Source: Acidobacteriota bacterium (GTDB lineage: Bacteria > Acidobacteriota > Blastocatellia > Pyrinomonadales > Pyrinomonadaceae). From it: 44,323 bases of DNA. The translations under genes were made by a program, and so were the position numbers. The DNA is taken from positions 1 to 44,323 of the forward strand of contig JAIVJG010000001.1 of NCBI GenBank assembly GCA_020200155.1, read 5' to 3'. Position 1 is the first letter of the stretch, and the number at the start of each line of letters is the position of its first letter. A model generated the notes under the pieces. That model was not told the DNA's origin. It made no database searches and worked only from the letters and a program-made list of their open reading frames with translations. This document shows, piece by piece, positions 32,487 through 40,750 of the stretch.

Positions 32487-34814
32487 ATGACGGATAAAGC
32501 TTTTGTATCCCTGCGCAGTACGCCCGGCGCCGCGGACTCCGACAGGACTGCCGGGGAGGAGGCGAGGAGGATGGGGCTCGCCGTGGAGCACGACCTGATG
32601 GGCGGCTCCGTCGTCAATCTGGAGGGACGCAATCATATCAAAGACCTCGAATCGAGCGGCTTCCGCGTGAAGCTCCTCCCCGATACAAACATCCTGAACA
32701 TCGGGAACTACCAGATCGATACCGAGGCCACTTCGCAAACCGAAGACGAAGAGGCCGCCGGGCCGCCAGTGCCGCGGGAGCTTGACGTACCGGCCACCAG
32801 CGCGCGCGAGTGGCGGCACCACCTCGTTCAGCTGGCGGCGCCGCCCACCGAGGAATGGATCAGGCAGATCGAGGAGCGCGGTGTGCGCGTCGTCGAGCCG
32901 GTCTCCTCCTACGGCCTGTTCGTCGCGGGCAGCCCCGAGGCGGTCGAGACCCTGCGCGGCCTCGACTTCGTCACCTGGGTCGGCCCGCTCAAGCCCGCTT
33001 ACCGCATCGCGCCCAACCTCGTGGACAAGACGGGGCGGATTAGATACGTCAACGTCGGCGTCTACCCGGCGGAGGCCGCGGGCAGGGTGCGCGAGCAGAT
33101 CGGGCGGCTGGAGGGCGAAGTCGTCAACGGATGGACGGAGGGGGAGAGCCACCGCCCCGGCTACTGCTCTCTCATCGCCGAGATCGACTCGCGCAATCTC
33201 AACGAGGTCGCGCGCATCCCAGAGGTGCGCTGGCTCGAATACCAGTCGCCGGGGCTCTCGACCGATGACGAGCGCTCCTGCCAGATCGTCGCGGAAAATC
33301 TGGACGGCGTGGCCTCGCCGGATACGGGGCCGCTGCTCGGCTACGCAGACTCCCTGAACAGGCTGGGGCTGGGCGGCGACGGGGTCGTCGTCGGCATCTG
33401 CGACACCGGCCTTGCGAAGGCAGACGACGGGACGTTGCACCCAGACCTGCGTGGCCGCTTGGCCTTCTTCGTTGACGTGACCGCCGGGGTGACGCCCACG
33501 GACGTGAACGGGCACGGCACGCACGTCACCGGCATCGCCGTCGGCGACGCGGCCACGGGCGCGACCGACCCCGATCGCTTCCTGCTCGGACAGGGCGTGG
33601 CGCCGCGCGCGCGCTTCGGCGTCATCAACCCCGTGGACACCAACGGCGGGCCGGGCACCGACCCGCTCGCCGCCTTCACGCGCGAGATGGTCGCGCACGG
33701 CGCGCACGTCATGAACAACAGTTGGCACCAGAACGGCGGCAGCGGCTACACGGCGAACGCCGCGGTGCTCGACAAGCTCGTGCGCGACCCGAACGGCGAC
33801 AACCATGCCGACCCCGAACGGAGCTACCTTGTCATAGTTTTCTCGGCTGGCAACGACGGCAAGGCGGGGCTCCCGCCGCCGAAGGAGGCGAAGAACGCTA
33901 TCACGGTCGGCAACTCCATCAACTTCCGCCCCAAGGAGGGGCCGCTCAGCGACATCCGCGGCATCTCCCCCGGTTCGAGCCGCGGCCCGGCCTCCGACCA
34001 GCGCATCCTGCCGAACGTCGTCGCCCCTGGCACGCGCATCGTCTCGGCCCGTTCGAGGGTCGAGACCCAGCCGGGTCAGGGCCCGCGCCGCAAGGCCTAC
34101 GTCGACGCCGGCGGCACGCGGCACGACGACTACACGATAATGAGCGGCACCTCGCAGGCCGCGCCCCATGTGTCGGGGCTGTGCGCCCTTCTAATTGAGT
34201 GGTGGCGCTCGAACCACGGCGGCCAGAACCCGAGCCCGGCCATGCTCAAGGCGCTGCTCATCAACGGGGCGGAAGATATTGCCGGTGGCCCCAACGGCTT
34301 CGGCGGCCAGCTCCGGCACATCCCCAACAACGATCAGGGCTGGGGCCGCGTCAGCCTTGAGAACGTCGTGCTCGACGCGCCCGACTCGGATCGCGGCCCC
34401 AAAATCCTCTCCGATCAGGAGAGGGTCTTCACCTCCGCCGGCCAAGAGTTCCTCATCAGCGTCACGGCGAAGGACGAGGCGCGCCCGCTGCGCGTCACCC
34501 TGGTCTGGACGGACGCGCCGGGCAGCCCCGACACGACGCCGGCCCTGCGCAACGACTTGGACCTTGAGGTGGCCGAGACGGAGAGCGGCGCCGTCTTCAA
34601 GGGGAACGTCTTCGACGCTGGCTTCTCCGTCGCCGGGGGCCAGTTCGACGCCCTCAACAACGTCGAGTGCGTCTACGTCAAAGAGCCGCGCGGCTCCTAC
34701 GACGTGCGCGTCATCGCTTCGGCGCTCCGGGCCAACGCCCGCCCGCCATTCGACAACGACCCCTGGCAGGACTTCGCCCTCGTCATAGACAACGCTGAGC
34801 GGGTCGAGGGGTGA
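32487..34814 (+). CDS. S8 subtilisin-like peptidase with two propeptide-like domains
   Basis: This is a 775-residue serine protease. Residues about 105-180 (HHLVQLAAPPTEEWIRQIEERG...FVTWVGPLKPAYRI) and 185-255 (VNVGVYPAEAAGRVREQIGRL...IPEVRWLEYQSPGL) are two successive I9/propeptide-like modules. The S8 domain follows (about 280-620) with an intact set: Asp306 (GICDTGLA), His343 (NGHGTHVTG), oxyanion Asn456 (FSAGNDG) and Ser556 (MSGTSQAAPHV). The C terminus (about 640-775) is a beta-jellyroll (LRVTLVWTDAPGSPD, LRNDLDLEV), as in Kp43-like subtilisins. No signal peptide is visible, so it may act in the cytoplasm or leave by a non-Sec route. CGGAGGTGAG precedes ATG 32487. It is the first gene of the peptidase-rich run. 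Confidence 0.92.
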   Translation: MTDKAFVSLRSTPGAADSDRTAGEEARRMGLAVEHDLMGGSVVNLEGRNHIKDLESSGFRVKLLPDTNILNIGNYQIDTEATSQTEDEEAAGPPVPRELDVPATSAREWRHHLVQLAAPPTEEWIRQIEERGVRVVEPVSSYGLFVAGSPEAVETLRGLDFVTWVGPLKPAYRIAPNLVDKTGRIRYVNVGVYPAEAAGRVREQIGRLEGEVVNGWTEGESHRPGYCSLIAEIDSRNLNEVARIPEVRWLEYQSPGLSTDDERSCQIVAENLDGVASPDTGPLLGYADSLNRLGLGGDGVVVGICDTGLAKADDGTLHPDLRGRLAFFVDVTAGVTPTDVNGHGTHVTGIAVGDAATGATDPDRFLLGQGVAPRARFGVINPVDTNGGPGTDPLAAFTREMVAHGAHVMNNSWHQNGGSGYTANAAVLDKLVRDPNGDNHADPERSYLVIVFSAGNDGKAGLPPPKEAKNAITVGNSINFRPKEGPLSDIRGISPGSSRGPASDQRILPNVVAPGTRIVSARSRVETQPGQGPRRKAYVDAGGTRHDDYTIMSGTSQAAPHVSGLCALLIEWWRSNHGGQNPSPAMLKALLINGAEDIAGGPNGFGGQLRHIPNNDQGWGRVSLENVVLDAPDSDRGPKILSDQERVFTSAGQEFLISVTAKDEARPLRVTLVWTDAPGSPDTTPALRNDLDLEVAETESGAVFKGNVFDAGFSVAGGQFDALNNVECVYVKEPRGSYDVRVIASALRANARPPFDNDPWQDFALVIDNAERVEG

Positions 34815-34902
34815 TGAGCGTCCGTCTTCGCCCGTCCGCCGCGGGGCGGTGCCCGTTGCGCGCCGCCTCACCTTTTCCACCTTCACCGTGACGGAGTAGT
34901 TT

Positions 34903-36579
34903 ATGCGCAAATTGATCCTATGGTGCGCCACCCTCTCGCTGCTGGCGTCGGCACTAGCGTGGCACGCTTCCGCCGAGGAGCCGAAGCCCGAGCAGCCAAA
35001 GATTAACATCAGCGATGCGGATATGAACGTCGTGATCGAGGCGACGCTCGGCGGCGGGGCTACCAGCTTCTCGCGCACCGTCACGCTGACCATGACGGGC
35101 GGCAAGGATGACGAGACCAAGCAGGTCCAGGTCAGGCGCACAGACCTCGTGGACACCAGCCGCCACCTCGTCATCGACCGTGGCAATGTCAGCGTCACGG
35201 CCACGCTCACCAACGGCAAGCCGCAGGACGTGCCCATCACGATCAACAACGTCACCCGCTACGGCACCTACGAGGGCGAGATCAAACTGTGGCTGGCCGG
35301 GGCGAGCGAGGACTCGGCGCAAAAGATCAAACTGACGATCAAAGTCGCGCCGAAGATCGACGTGAAGACGCCGAACGCCTTCGGCGCCCAGGTGGCGCGT
35401 TGCACCCCACTCCCGTGCTCGTTGCAAGCGTGGCTGCCCTCGTGGTTAAAAGACCCGCGCCCCGGGATGTTGATCGACAGCCAGACGCCGGTGGAACTGC
35501 CCGTGAGCAGTCCGGAGATTACCCTGCGCGGCAACAAGACGGGGCGCGTTCTGACGACGAAGGATTTGGACTTGATCGTCGAGGACGGCAAGCTGACGCC
35601 CAACGGCTCGGCCCCCGTCGAGGTGAGGGTCAAGAACCTCGACGACCTTCAGCCCGACCGCTACGTCGGTGCGGCGCACTTCGTGCTGAAGGACTCGGAG
35701 GCGGCGACGGTCGTGCCTTTCACGCTCGACGTGCGCGACGCTCCCTGGTGGCCGCTCGTCGTTCTGGTGTTCGGCGTCGTCGTAGGCCGGCTCGTCAAGA
35801 ACATGTCTTCGCCGGAGGCCGTGCTCCAACTCAAACTCATGCGCCGCGTCTTCAGGCTGCAAGGCGACATCCTCTCGCTCGGCAGCGCGGCAGATCGCGG
35901 CGTCTTGCTTAGACAGCTCAACGACCTCAAGCGGCGGATTAACGACGCGACCGAGACCGAGCAGGCGCTGACCCAGGAACTGGAGAAGCAGGAGGCGCGC
36001 GCACGCCTCCTGCTCCGACTGGAAGCGCTCGAACGCGACGCGGCGAACGTAACGGCGGAGCCCCTCAAGCAGCAGCTCGTGGCGAAGATTTCGGAGGCGC
36101 GCGGGGCCGTGCTCGCGGGGAGGTTTGAGGACTGCGGGCGGAACATCGCGGAGGCCGACACCCTCTTGCAGCAGGCGGGCGTGGCCGACATAGAGGGCGA
36201 GGACGCTCAGCAAATTCGCCTGGTGCGAAGCGCCATTGGCGACGCGGCCGAAGAAGCCGCGCGCGTCCGCGAAGTACACGAGGCGCCGCCGGCCACGCCG
36301 CCCGGCAGGCCTGCGAGATTGCTGGCGGCAATCGCCGGCACCGATCTGATGAGCGCCGAGGCGCGGTTCCTGTTCTGGCGTCCGCTCTTCTTCCTCCTCC
36401 TGCTCGTCCTGCTCGGCCTGCTCGGCCTGAAGACGCTCTACATCGACGCGGGTGCGAACTTCGGCGTCGAAGGCATCTACGACTACCTCGGCCTCTTCCT
36501 CTGGGGCTTGAGTGCCGACGTTGTGCAGCGGACGCTGCAAAACCTGCCGCTGCCCGGCGCGGCCACGGCGGGCAGGTGA
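34903..36579 (+). CDS. Membrane protein with extracellular beta domain and internal coiled coil
   Basis: I do not recognise a named family for this 558-residue protein. Visible parts are a signal peptide (1-24) and a beta-strand-rich exported region (about 30-280, possibly two immunoglobulin-like folds). A transmembrane helix follows (about 282-298, WWPLVVLVFGVVVGRLV), then a long charged helical segment (about 300-480, LLRQLNDLKRRINDATETEQALTQELEKQEA). A second transmembrane helix lies at about 493-513, and a short conserved-looking tail GIYDYLGLFLWGLSADVVQRTL at 524-545 may re-enter the membrane. The topology places a beta domain outside and a coiled coil inside, fitting a scaffold or signal transducer. 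It lies between the first S8 protease and the I9-like protein. Confidence 0.7.
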   Translation: MRKLILWCATLSLLASALAWHASAEEPKPEQPKINISDADMNVVIEATLGGGATSFSRTVTLTMTGGKDDETKQVQVRRTDLVDTSRHLVIDRGNVSVTATLTNGKPQDVPITINNVTRYGTYEGEIKLWLAGASEDSAQKIKLTIKVAPKIDVKTPNAFGAQVARCTPLPCSLQAWLPSWLKDPRPGMLIDSQTPVELPVSSPEITLRGNKTGRVLTTKDLDLIVEDGKLTPNGSAPVEVRVKNLDDLQPDRYVGAAHFVLKDSEAATVVPFTLDVRDAPWWPLVVLVFGVVVGRLVKNMSSPEAVLQLKLMRRVFRLQGDILSLGSAADRGVLLRQLNDLKRRINDATETEQALTQELEKQEARARLLLRLEALERDAANVTAEPLKQQLVAKISEARGAVLAGRFEDCGRNIAEADTLLQQAGVADIEGEDAQQIRLVRSAIGDAAEEAARVREVHEAPPATPPGRPARLLAAIAGTDLMSAEARFLFWRPLFFLLLLVLLGLLGLKTLYIDAGANFGVEGIYDYLGLFLWGLSADVVQRTLQNLPLPGAATAGR

Positions 36580-36672
36580 CCGGCCTCTTGGGCGCGGACC
36601 TCTCAGGGGTGTTAAGATAGCCGCCGAAGGCAATAAACCCCGCACGCCCCGCGAAGCCTTGGAGGTCGCATT

Positions 36673-36966
36673 ATGGGAAACGTCTCCGACAAGCTGTCAG
36701 ACCTTGTTAAGTCCGACGAGCCCGAGCGAGAAGTCAGCCTCAACGTGATGCTGCGCAAAAACCTCGACCGCGAGAAGGTCGCCGCGGTCGCCGAAGAACT
36801 TGCTCGTCTGTCGGCGGACAAGAAGCCCGTCGAGGTCCTTTCCGCCGCGCGGATGGTCTTGATGAAGGGGAAGCTCGGCTCCGTCAGGGCTATCTCCGAG
36901 CACCCCGGCGTCGAGTGGGTTGATCACGACACGGAGGCTCCCATCGAAGACCTGATCGACAGTTAA
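36673..36966 (+). CDS. Free-standing I9-like (subtilisin propeptide/inhibitor-like) protein
   Basis: This 97-residue soluble protein starts at ATG 36673 with GGAGG at 36661-36665. After a charged N terminus it reads as strand (EVSLNVMLRK), helix (DREKVAAVAEELARL), strand (ARMVLMKG), helix (LGSVRAISEHPG) and strand (VEWVDHDTEAP). That order and the terminal PGV.WV..D match the inhibitor_I9/propeptide fold that guards subtilisins. The same ending occurs in the propeptide regions of the two S8 proteases here (PEVRWLEYQSP; RPDVIHVELTK). No protease domain is attached. I infer that it acts in trans as a chaperone or inhibitor of one of the neighbouring S8 proteases. Confidence 0.72.
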   Translation: MGNVSDKLSDLVKSDEPEREVSLNVMLRKNLDREKVAAVAEELARLSADKKPVEVLSAARMVLMKGKLGSVRAISEHPGVEWVDHDTEAPIEDLIDS

Positions 36967-37277
36967 GAGGCGCGCCCGCGCCCACCGCCACCGCCTCCTC
37001 CCGCGCGTCTACGCGCCGCCCGCCCGAATCACCCGGAAGCCCCTTCCGACCCCACCCGGGACCTTCTTAAACTACGCCGCGCTGATCCTTCCCAAGCCCT
37101 CATCCGCCGATGAAATGTTTTAGGGCTACTCCACATACAGGTTTAGACGATTAACTGTTGCCGGCCAAGCCGGGGCTTCGTCAGGGCGGTGATCCATTCC
37201 GTCTCCGTACATTCAAAGCTTCAGGGTTTCTGCGCGCATGGCCCGCACCACCATTGTTAAGAAGAGGAAAAAAGAAC
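36967..37277. other. Intergenic region inside the peptidase cluster
   Basis: About 310 bases with no gene. The first part is C-rich; 37105-37165 is more AT-rich (GATGAAATGTTTTAGGGC and CAGGTTTAGACGATTAAC) and is the likeliest place for an internal promoter for the downstream genes. The frame of the next gene is open from 37158, but protein-like sequence begins at its signal peptide at 37278. Confidence 0.4.
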
Positions 37278-38984
37278 ATGAGACACCTGCTCGCCTTCGC
37301 CCTCCTACTCAGCACACTGCCGCCGACGGTTCCGGCCCGGTCGCTCCGGTTCGCCCCCGCCAGCCTGCCCGCACCTTTGCCGCAGGAGACGCCAACGCCC
37401 GCCCCATCTCCCACGCCAGACCCCGTCTTCGAGCAAGCGGAGCGGGAGGCGAAGCTGGCCGACGAGTTGAAGAAGAAGGCCGTCGCCGACAAGGAGCGTG
37501 CCGAGGCCGAAGCGGCCCGCCTCAAGGCGCTCGTGCAGCCGCTCGGCGCGCCGGCCAACGTCACCGTCCCGACCGGGAGCGTCACGACAGACGCCGCCGG
37601 CTGGGTCGAGTCGCAGATGCTGGCGCAGGAGGCGGCGCGCCAGATAAGTTCTAATCTCGCCTACTTCCTCTGCCGCAGGGCGATCACCCCGGGCGACGGG
37701 GACGCCGCCGCGGCGCAGATCAATACGCTCGTCATTTATAACAACAGCGACCTGACGAGTGTCGAGCTGTTCGGCGCGGTCAACGGCCAGTTGAAGATTC
37801 TGCGCGGCGACCTAGACGAAATGAACGACCTGTCGAAGCAGGCGCTCATCGCGACTGACCCGAAGACCGGGACGGGTGTCTTCAAACTCGACGGCACCGA
37901 CGACACAGGTCCCCTGACCCTCTTCGCGGCGCCGGGCATTGCCACCGGCATCATCAAGTCGGTCGCCGAGCTGATAAACCTCTTCCGCACCGACACGTCC
38001 TTCACGAACAAAGCCATCACCCTCTCCGAAGATGTGGTGGTCTCGCACATCGTCCAAGACCTGACTAACAGGGGCTTCGCCGAGGACAAAGGCGACGGGA
38101 AGGAGGGCGACGGGCGCTGCACCGGCCCCGTCAGAGTTTACTACCCGGCGCTCTACCCGCCCAAACTGCTCGAAACCTCGGACAAGTCTGAACTGCTCAA
38201 GCTCCTTGACGCGGTCGAGAAGGCGAAGAACCATCTCGCCGGCAACGTCGAGAAGTTGGACGCGCGCGTTAAAGAACTGACGAAGTTCGTCGGCATGGCC
38301 GAAGACTTGAAGACGAAGGAGGAGAAGGACCTGCCGGCCAAGAAGAAAGAACTGGCGGAAGCGGGCTGCAACGGCAAACAGAAGAATTCGGACAAATGCA
38401 AGAAGCTCATAGAGGAGCGCGACGCGTTGGTCAAGGCCATCAACGAACTCGAAGCGGGCCTCGCCGAAATCAATAAGATCGAGAAGTTCAAGGACTGGAT
38501 CGAGCAGCTAAAAGACCTGAAGGCGAAGGCGCAGGCGCTCGTCACCTCCACCTCGCTGGTCACGACCAAGCTCAACACGCCCGACGAGAACACTAAGCTC
38601 TCGGCCGTGGCCCAGTTGCTCAGGGCCGAGCGCCTGCACGGGATCATGATGAAGCCCGGCGTCTACACGCTGCGCGTCGCGGTTAAGGCCAACGGCACGA
38701 CGAAGGTCAAGAAGAACCTCTTCGTGGACGCCAAAGTGAGGCACTCCGCAGGCGCCGACCTCACCTATCAGCTTTTCGACAGAGAGGGAGTTATCGCACA
38801 GGCCAACTCGGTGCAGTGCTACATCGAGTACCAGTCGGCGCGCGACGTGCAGGGCATCGTGAGCGGCGTCAAGAACGGCGTGAAGTGTAAGTCCGTCGTC
38901 GCGGTCGACGATTCGGACGGCGCGGGTGACGACGCCAAGAAGAAGGCTAAAGGCAACATCGGCGGCGCGGCCGGGTCGCGTTGA
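37278..38984 (+). CDS. Exported coiled-coil protein of unknown function
   Basis: This 568-residue protein has a signal peptide (MRHLLAFALLLSTLPPTVPA, 1-20), a Pro/Thr-rich segment (QETPTPAPSPTPDP) and a charged helical stretch (about 50-85, EQAEREAKLADELKKKAVADKERAEAEAARLKAL). A mixed domain follows (about 90-300), then a coiled coil (about 310-455, KAKNHLAGNVEKLDARVKEL... with paired cysteines in EAGCNGKQKNSDKCKK). A C-terminal beta-rich part spans about 475-545 (YTLRVAVKANGTTKVKKNLF). ATG 37278 is preceded by GAAGAGGA. I cannot name a family. It is separated by about 55 bp from the second S8 protease and is probably transcribed with it. It could be an envelope scaffold or protease substrate. 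Confidence 0.68.
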   Translation: MRHLLAFALLLSTLPPTVPARSLRFAPASLPAPLPQETPTPAPSPTPDPVFEQAEREAKLADELKKKAVADKERAEAEAARLKALVQPLGAPANVTVPTGSVTTDAAGWVESQMLAQEAARQISSNLAYFLCRRAITPGDGDAAAAQINTLVIYNNSDLTSVELFGAVNGQLKILRGDLDEMNDLSKQALIATDPKTGTGVFKLDGTDDTGPLTLFAAPGIATGIIKSVAELINLFRTDTSFTNKAITLSEDVVVSHIVQDLTNRGFAEDKGDGKEGDGRCTGPVRVYYPALYPPKLLETSDKSELLKLLDAVEKAKNHLAGNVEKLDARVKELTKFVGMAEDLKTKEEKDLPAKKKELAEAGCNGKQKNSDKCKKLIEERDALVKAINELEAGLAEINKIEKFKDWIEQLKDLKAKAQALVTSTSLVTTKLNTPDENTKLSAVAQLLRAERLHGIMMKPGVYTLRVAVKANGTTKVKKNLFVDAKVRHSAGADLTYQLFDREGVIAQANSVQCYIEYQSARDVQGIVSGVKNGVKCKSVVAVDDSDGAGDDAKKKAKGNIGGAAGSR

Positions 38985-39040
38985 CCAACCCGACAACACC
39001 CGGCGGTTCTAAATCGACACCTGGCAAAGGAGCTGAGGAC

Positions 39041-40750
39041 ATGGACGACAAAGTCGGAGAGACGCTGAGGGCGCGTTTGCAGACGGCGCAGGAGTACGAC
39101 ACGTTCGACGTGAACATCTTCCTCGAAGGCGAGCCGGCTGAGGCGGCGGCCCGCGGCGCGGGGGAGGCGGACTTCGCGGACGCCGCCGTTGACGTGGCCG
39201 CCGATGTGGCGTCCGCGTTGCAGGAGCATGCGGCGGCGAAGCAGCAGGGGCTGCTCGGCTACCTCTCGGAGGCGGGCACCACGGACGCCTTCGTCGACGC
39301 CGAGGTCTCGGTGCCGCAGGTGCGTAAGCTCCAGTCCTTCTGGATCAACAACGCCGTGGGCGCCGAGGTCTCGCGCGACGTACTCGAAGGCATCCTCTCA
39401 CGGCCCGACGTGATACACGTCGAGCTGACCAAGCGCGCCGACATCAGTGAACTCGCCGACGCGTCGAAGAAATCCGCGAAAGGCGGGGGCGGGCGTAAGG
39501 GCCCGAAGAAGGACGGCGTGAAGGGCGGCGCGAAAGGGGCCGCCCGCGGCCCGCGGGCGAGGCGCGCCGGGGCGGACGCGGAGGACGAAGCCGATTACGA
39601 CGTGGGCGGGCGTTTCAACGCTCTCGACTTCGTCCGCAGTGGCCTGACCTTCGAGCGGTTCGCCGAGACGGAGGATGCCGATGCCGCGCTGCCGACCTGG
39701 GGCGTCCAGCAGGTCAAGGCCCCGCTGCTGTGGCAACTCGGCATCAACGGCGACGGCGTGGTGACAGCCGTGATCGACACGGGCGTGAACTACGACCACC
39801 CGGACTTGAGCGGGCGGATGTGGGACGGCGGCGCGGAGTTCCCGAACCACGGGTTCGACTTCGCGTCCGAAGACAAAGACCCGCGCGACGAGGGCGCGCG
39901 CGGCTTCGGGCACGGCACGTTCTGCGCCGGCATCGTCGCCGGCGACGGCACGTCGGGCAAGCAGACGGGCGTCGCGCCGCGCGCGCGCATCATGGCCCTG
40001 CGCGTCGGTGGGCAGGAGCGTAACTTCTGGCGCGCGCTCGAATTCGCCGTGGAGCACCGCGCCCACGTCATCAGCATGTCGATGACTTGGAAATTTGACA
40101 CGAACCCGAATTACCCCGGCTGGCGCAGGGTCTGCGAGGCCGTGCTCGCCGCGGGAATCCTGCACGCCAACAGCTCCGGCAACCAAGGCAATAACACGAC
40201 GGACTACCCCATCCCCTTCAACATCGGCGCGCCCGGCAACTGTCCGCCGCCGCGCCTGCACCCGCTACAGCTCGATCCCGGCGGCGGCACCGCCAACCTC
40301 TCGTCGCCTATCTCTTGCGGCGCGACCGATCAGGGCGACCGCCTCGCCAACTTCTCCGGGCGCGGCCCGTGCGCGTGGGAGAAGCCGCCTTACACCGACT
40401 ACCCCTTCCAGAGCGGCGCAAAGCCCGGGCTCATCAAGCCCGACGTGTGCGCGCCCGGCGTCGGCATCACCTCCTGCAACTGGCGCTTTGCCGAGTCGGG
40501 CAACGCTTATGACACCGCCGATGGCACGTCTTTCTCCACGCCGACGGTTGCCGGCTGCCTTGCACTGCTGGCACACGCCTGTCTGCGCAGCGGCAATCCC
40601 GTCGTCCCTGCGCGCGTGCAGGAGGCGCTCGAAAATACCGCCGTCAGGATTCAGGGGCAGACGCGCGACAAAGAGATCCACTACGGCGCGGGCCGCATCG
40701 ACGTGTTCGCCGCCTTCAAGTACGGGCAGTCCAGAGGGTGGTGGAACTAG
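39041..40750 (+). CDS. S8 subtilisin-like peptidase with N-terminal propeptide and basic linker
   Basis: This 569-residue serine protease has a propeptide-like region at 15-133 (FDVNIFLEG...LQSFWINNAVGAEVSRDVLEGILSRPDVIHVELTKR). A Lys/Arg/Gly-rich linker follows (about 140-178), then the S8 domain (about 215-569). The catalytic set is complete: Asp246 (AVIDTGVNYDHPDL), His291 (HGTFCAGIVAG), Asn381 (NSSGNQG) and Ser497 (DGTSFSTPTVAG). ATG 39041 is chosen because AAAGGAG lies eight bases upstream; a TTG at 38981 overlapping the previous stop is less likely. There is no signal peptide. The basic linker is a plausible self-cleavage site. Its stop codon is immediately followed by the ATG of the carboxypeptidase gene, so the two are co-translated. 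Confidence 0.92.
   Translation: MDDKVGETLRARLQTAQEYDTFDVNIFLEGEPAEAAARGAGEADFADAAVDVAADVASALQEHAAAKQQGLLGYLSEAGTTDAFVDAEVSVPQVRKLQSFWINNAVGAEVSRDVLEGILSRPDVIHVELTKRADISELADASKKSAKGGGGRKGPKKDGVKGGAKGAARGPRARRAGADAEDEADYDVGGRFNALDFVRSGLTFERFAETEDADAALPTWGVQQVKAPLLWQLGINGDGVVTAVIDTGVNYDHPDLSGRMWDGGAEFPNHGFDFASEDKDPRDEGARGFGHGTFCAGIVAGDGTSGKQTGVAPRARIMALRVGGQERNFWRALEFAVEHRAHVISMSMTWKFDTNPNYPGWRRVCEAVLAAGILHANSSGNQGNNTTDYPIPFNIGAPGNCPPPRLHPLQLDPGGGTANLSSPISCGATDQGDRLANFSGRGPCAWEKPPYTDYPFQSGAKPGLIKPDVCAPGVGITSCNWRFAESGNAYDTADGTSFSTPTVAGCLALLAHACLRSGNPVVPARVQEALENTAVRIQGQTRDKEIHYGAGRIDVFAAFKYGQSRGWWN

Noticed and set aside
32451-34169. 572-codon frame on the - strand opposite the first S8 protease
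   Set aside because: It is a shadow of the strongly GC-biased coding strand. Its Arg/Val/Asp repeats follow the codon pattern of the subtilisin gene.
35446-36645. 399-codon - strand frame opposite the membrane protein gene
   Set aside because: Same reason: an antisense shadow rich in Arg/Glu/Leu, with no domain recognisable and no ribosome-binding site.
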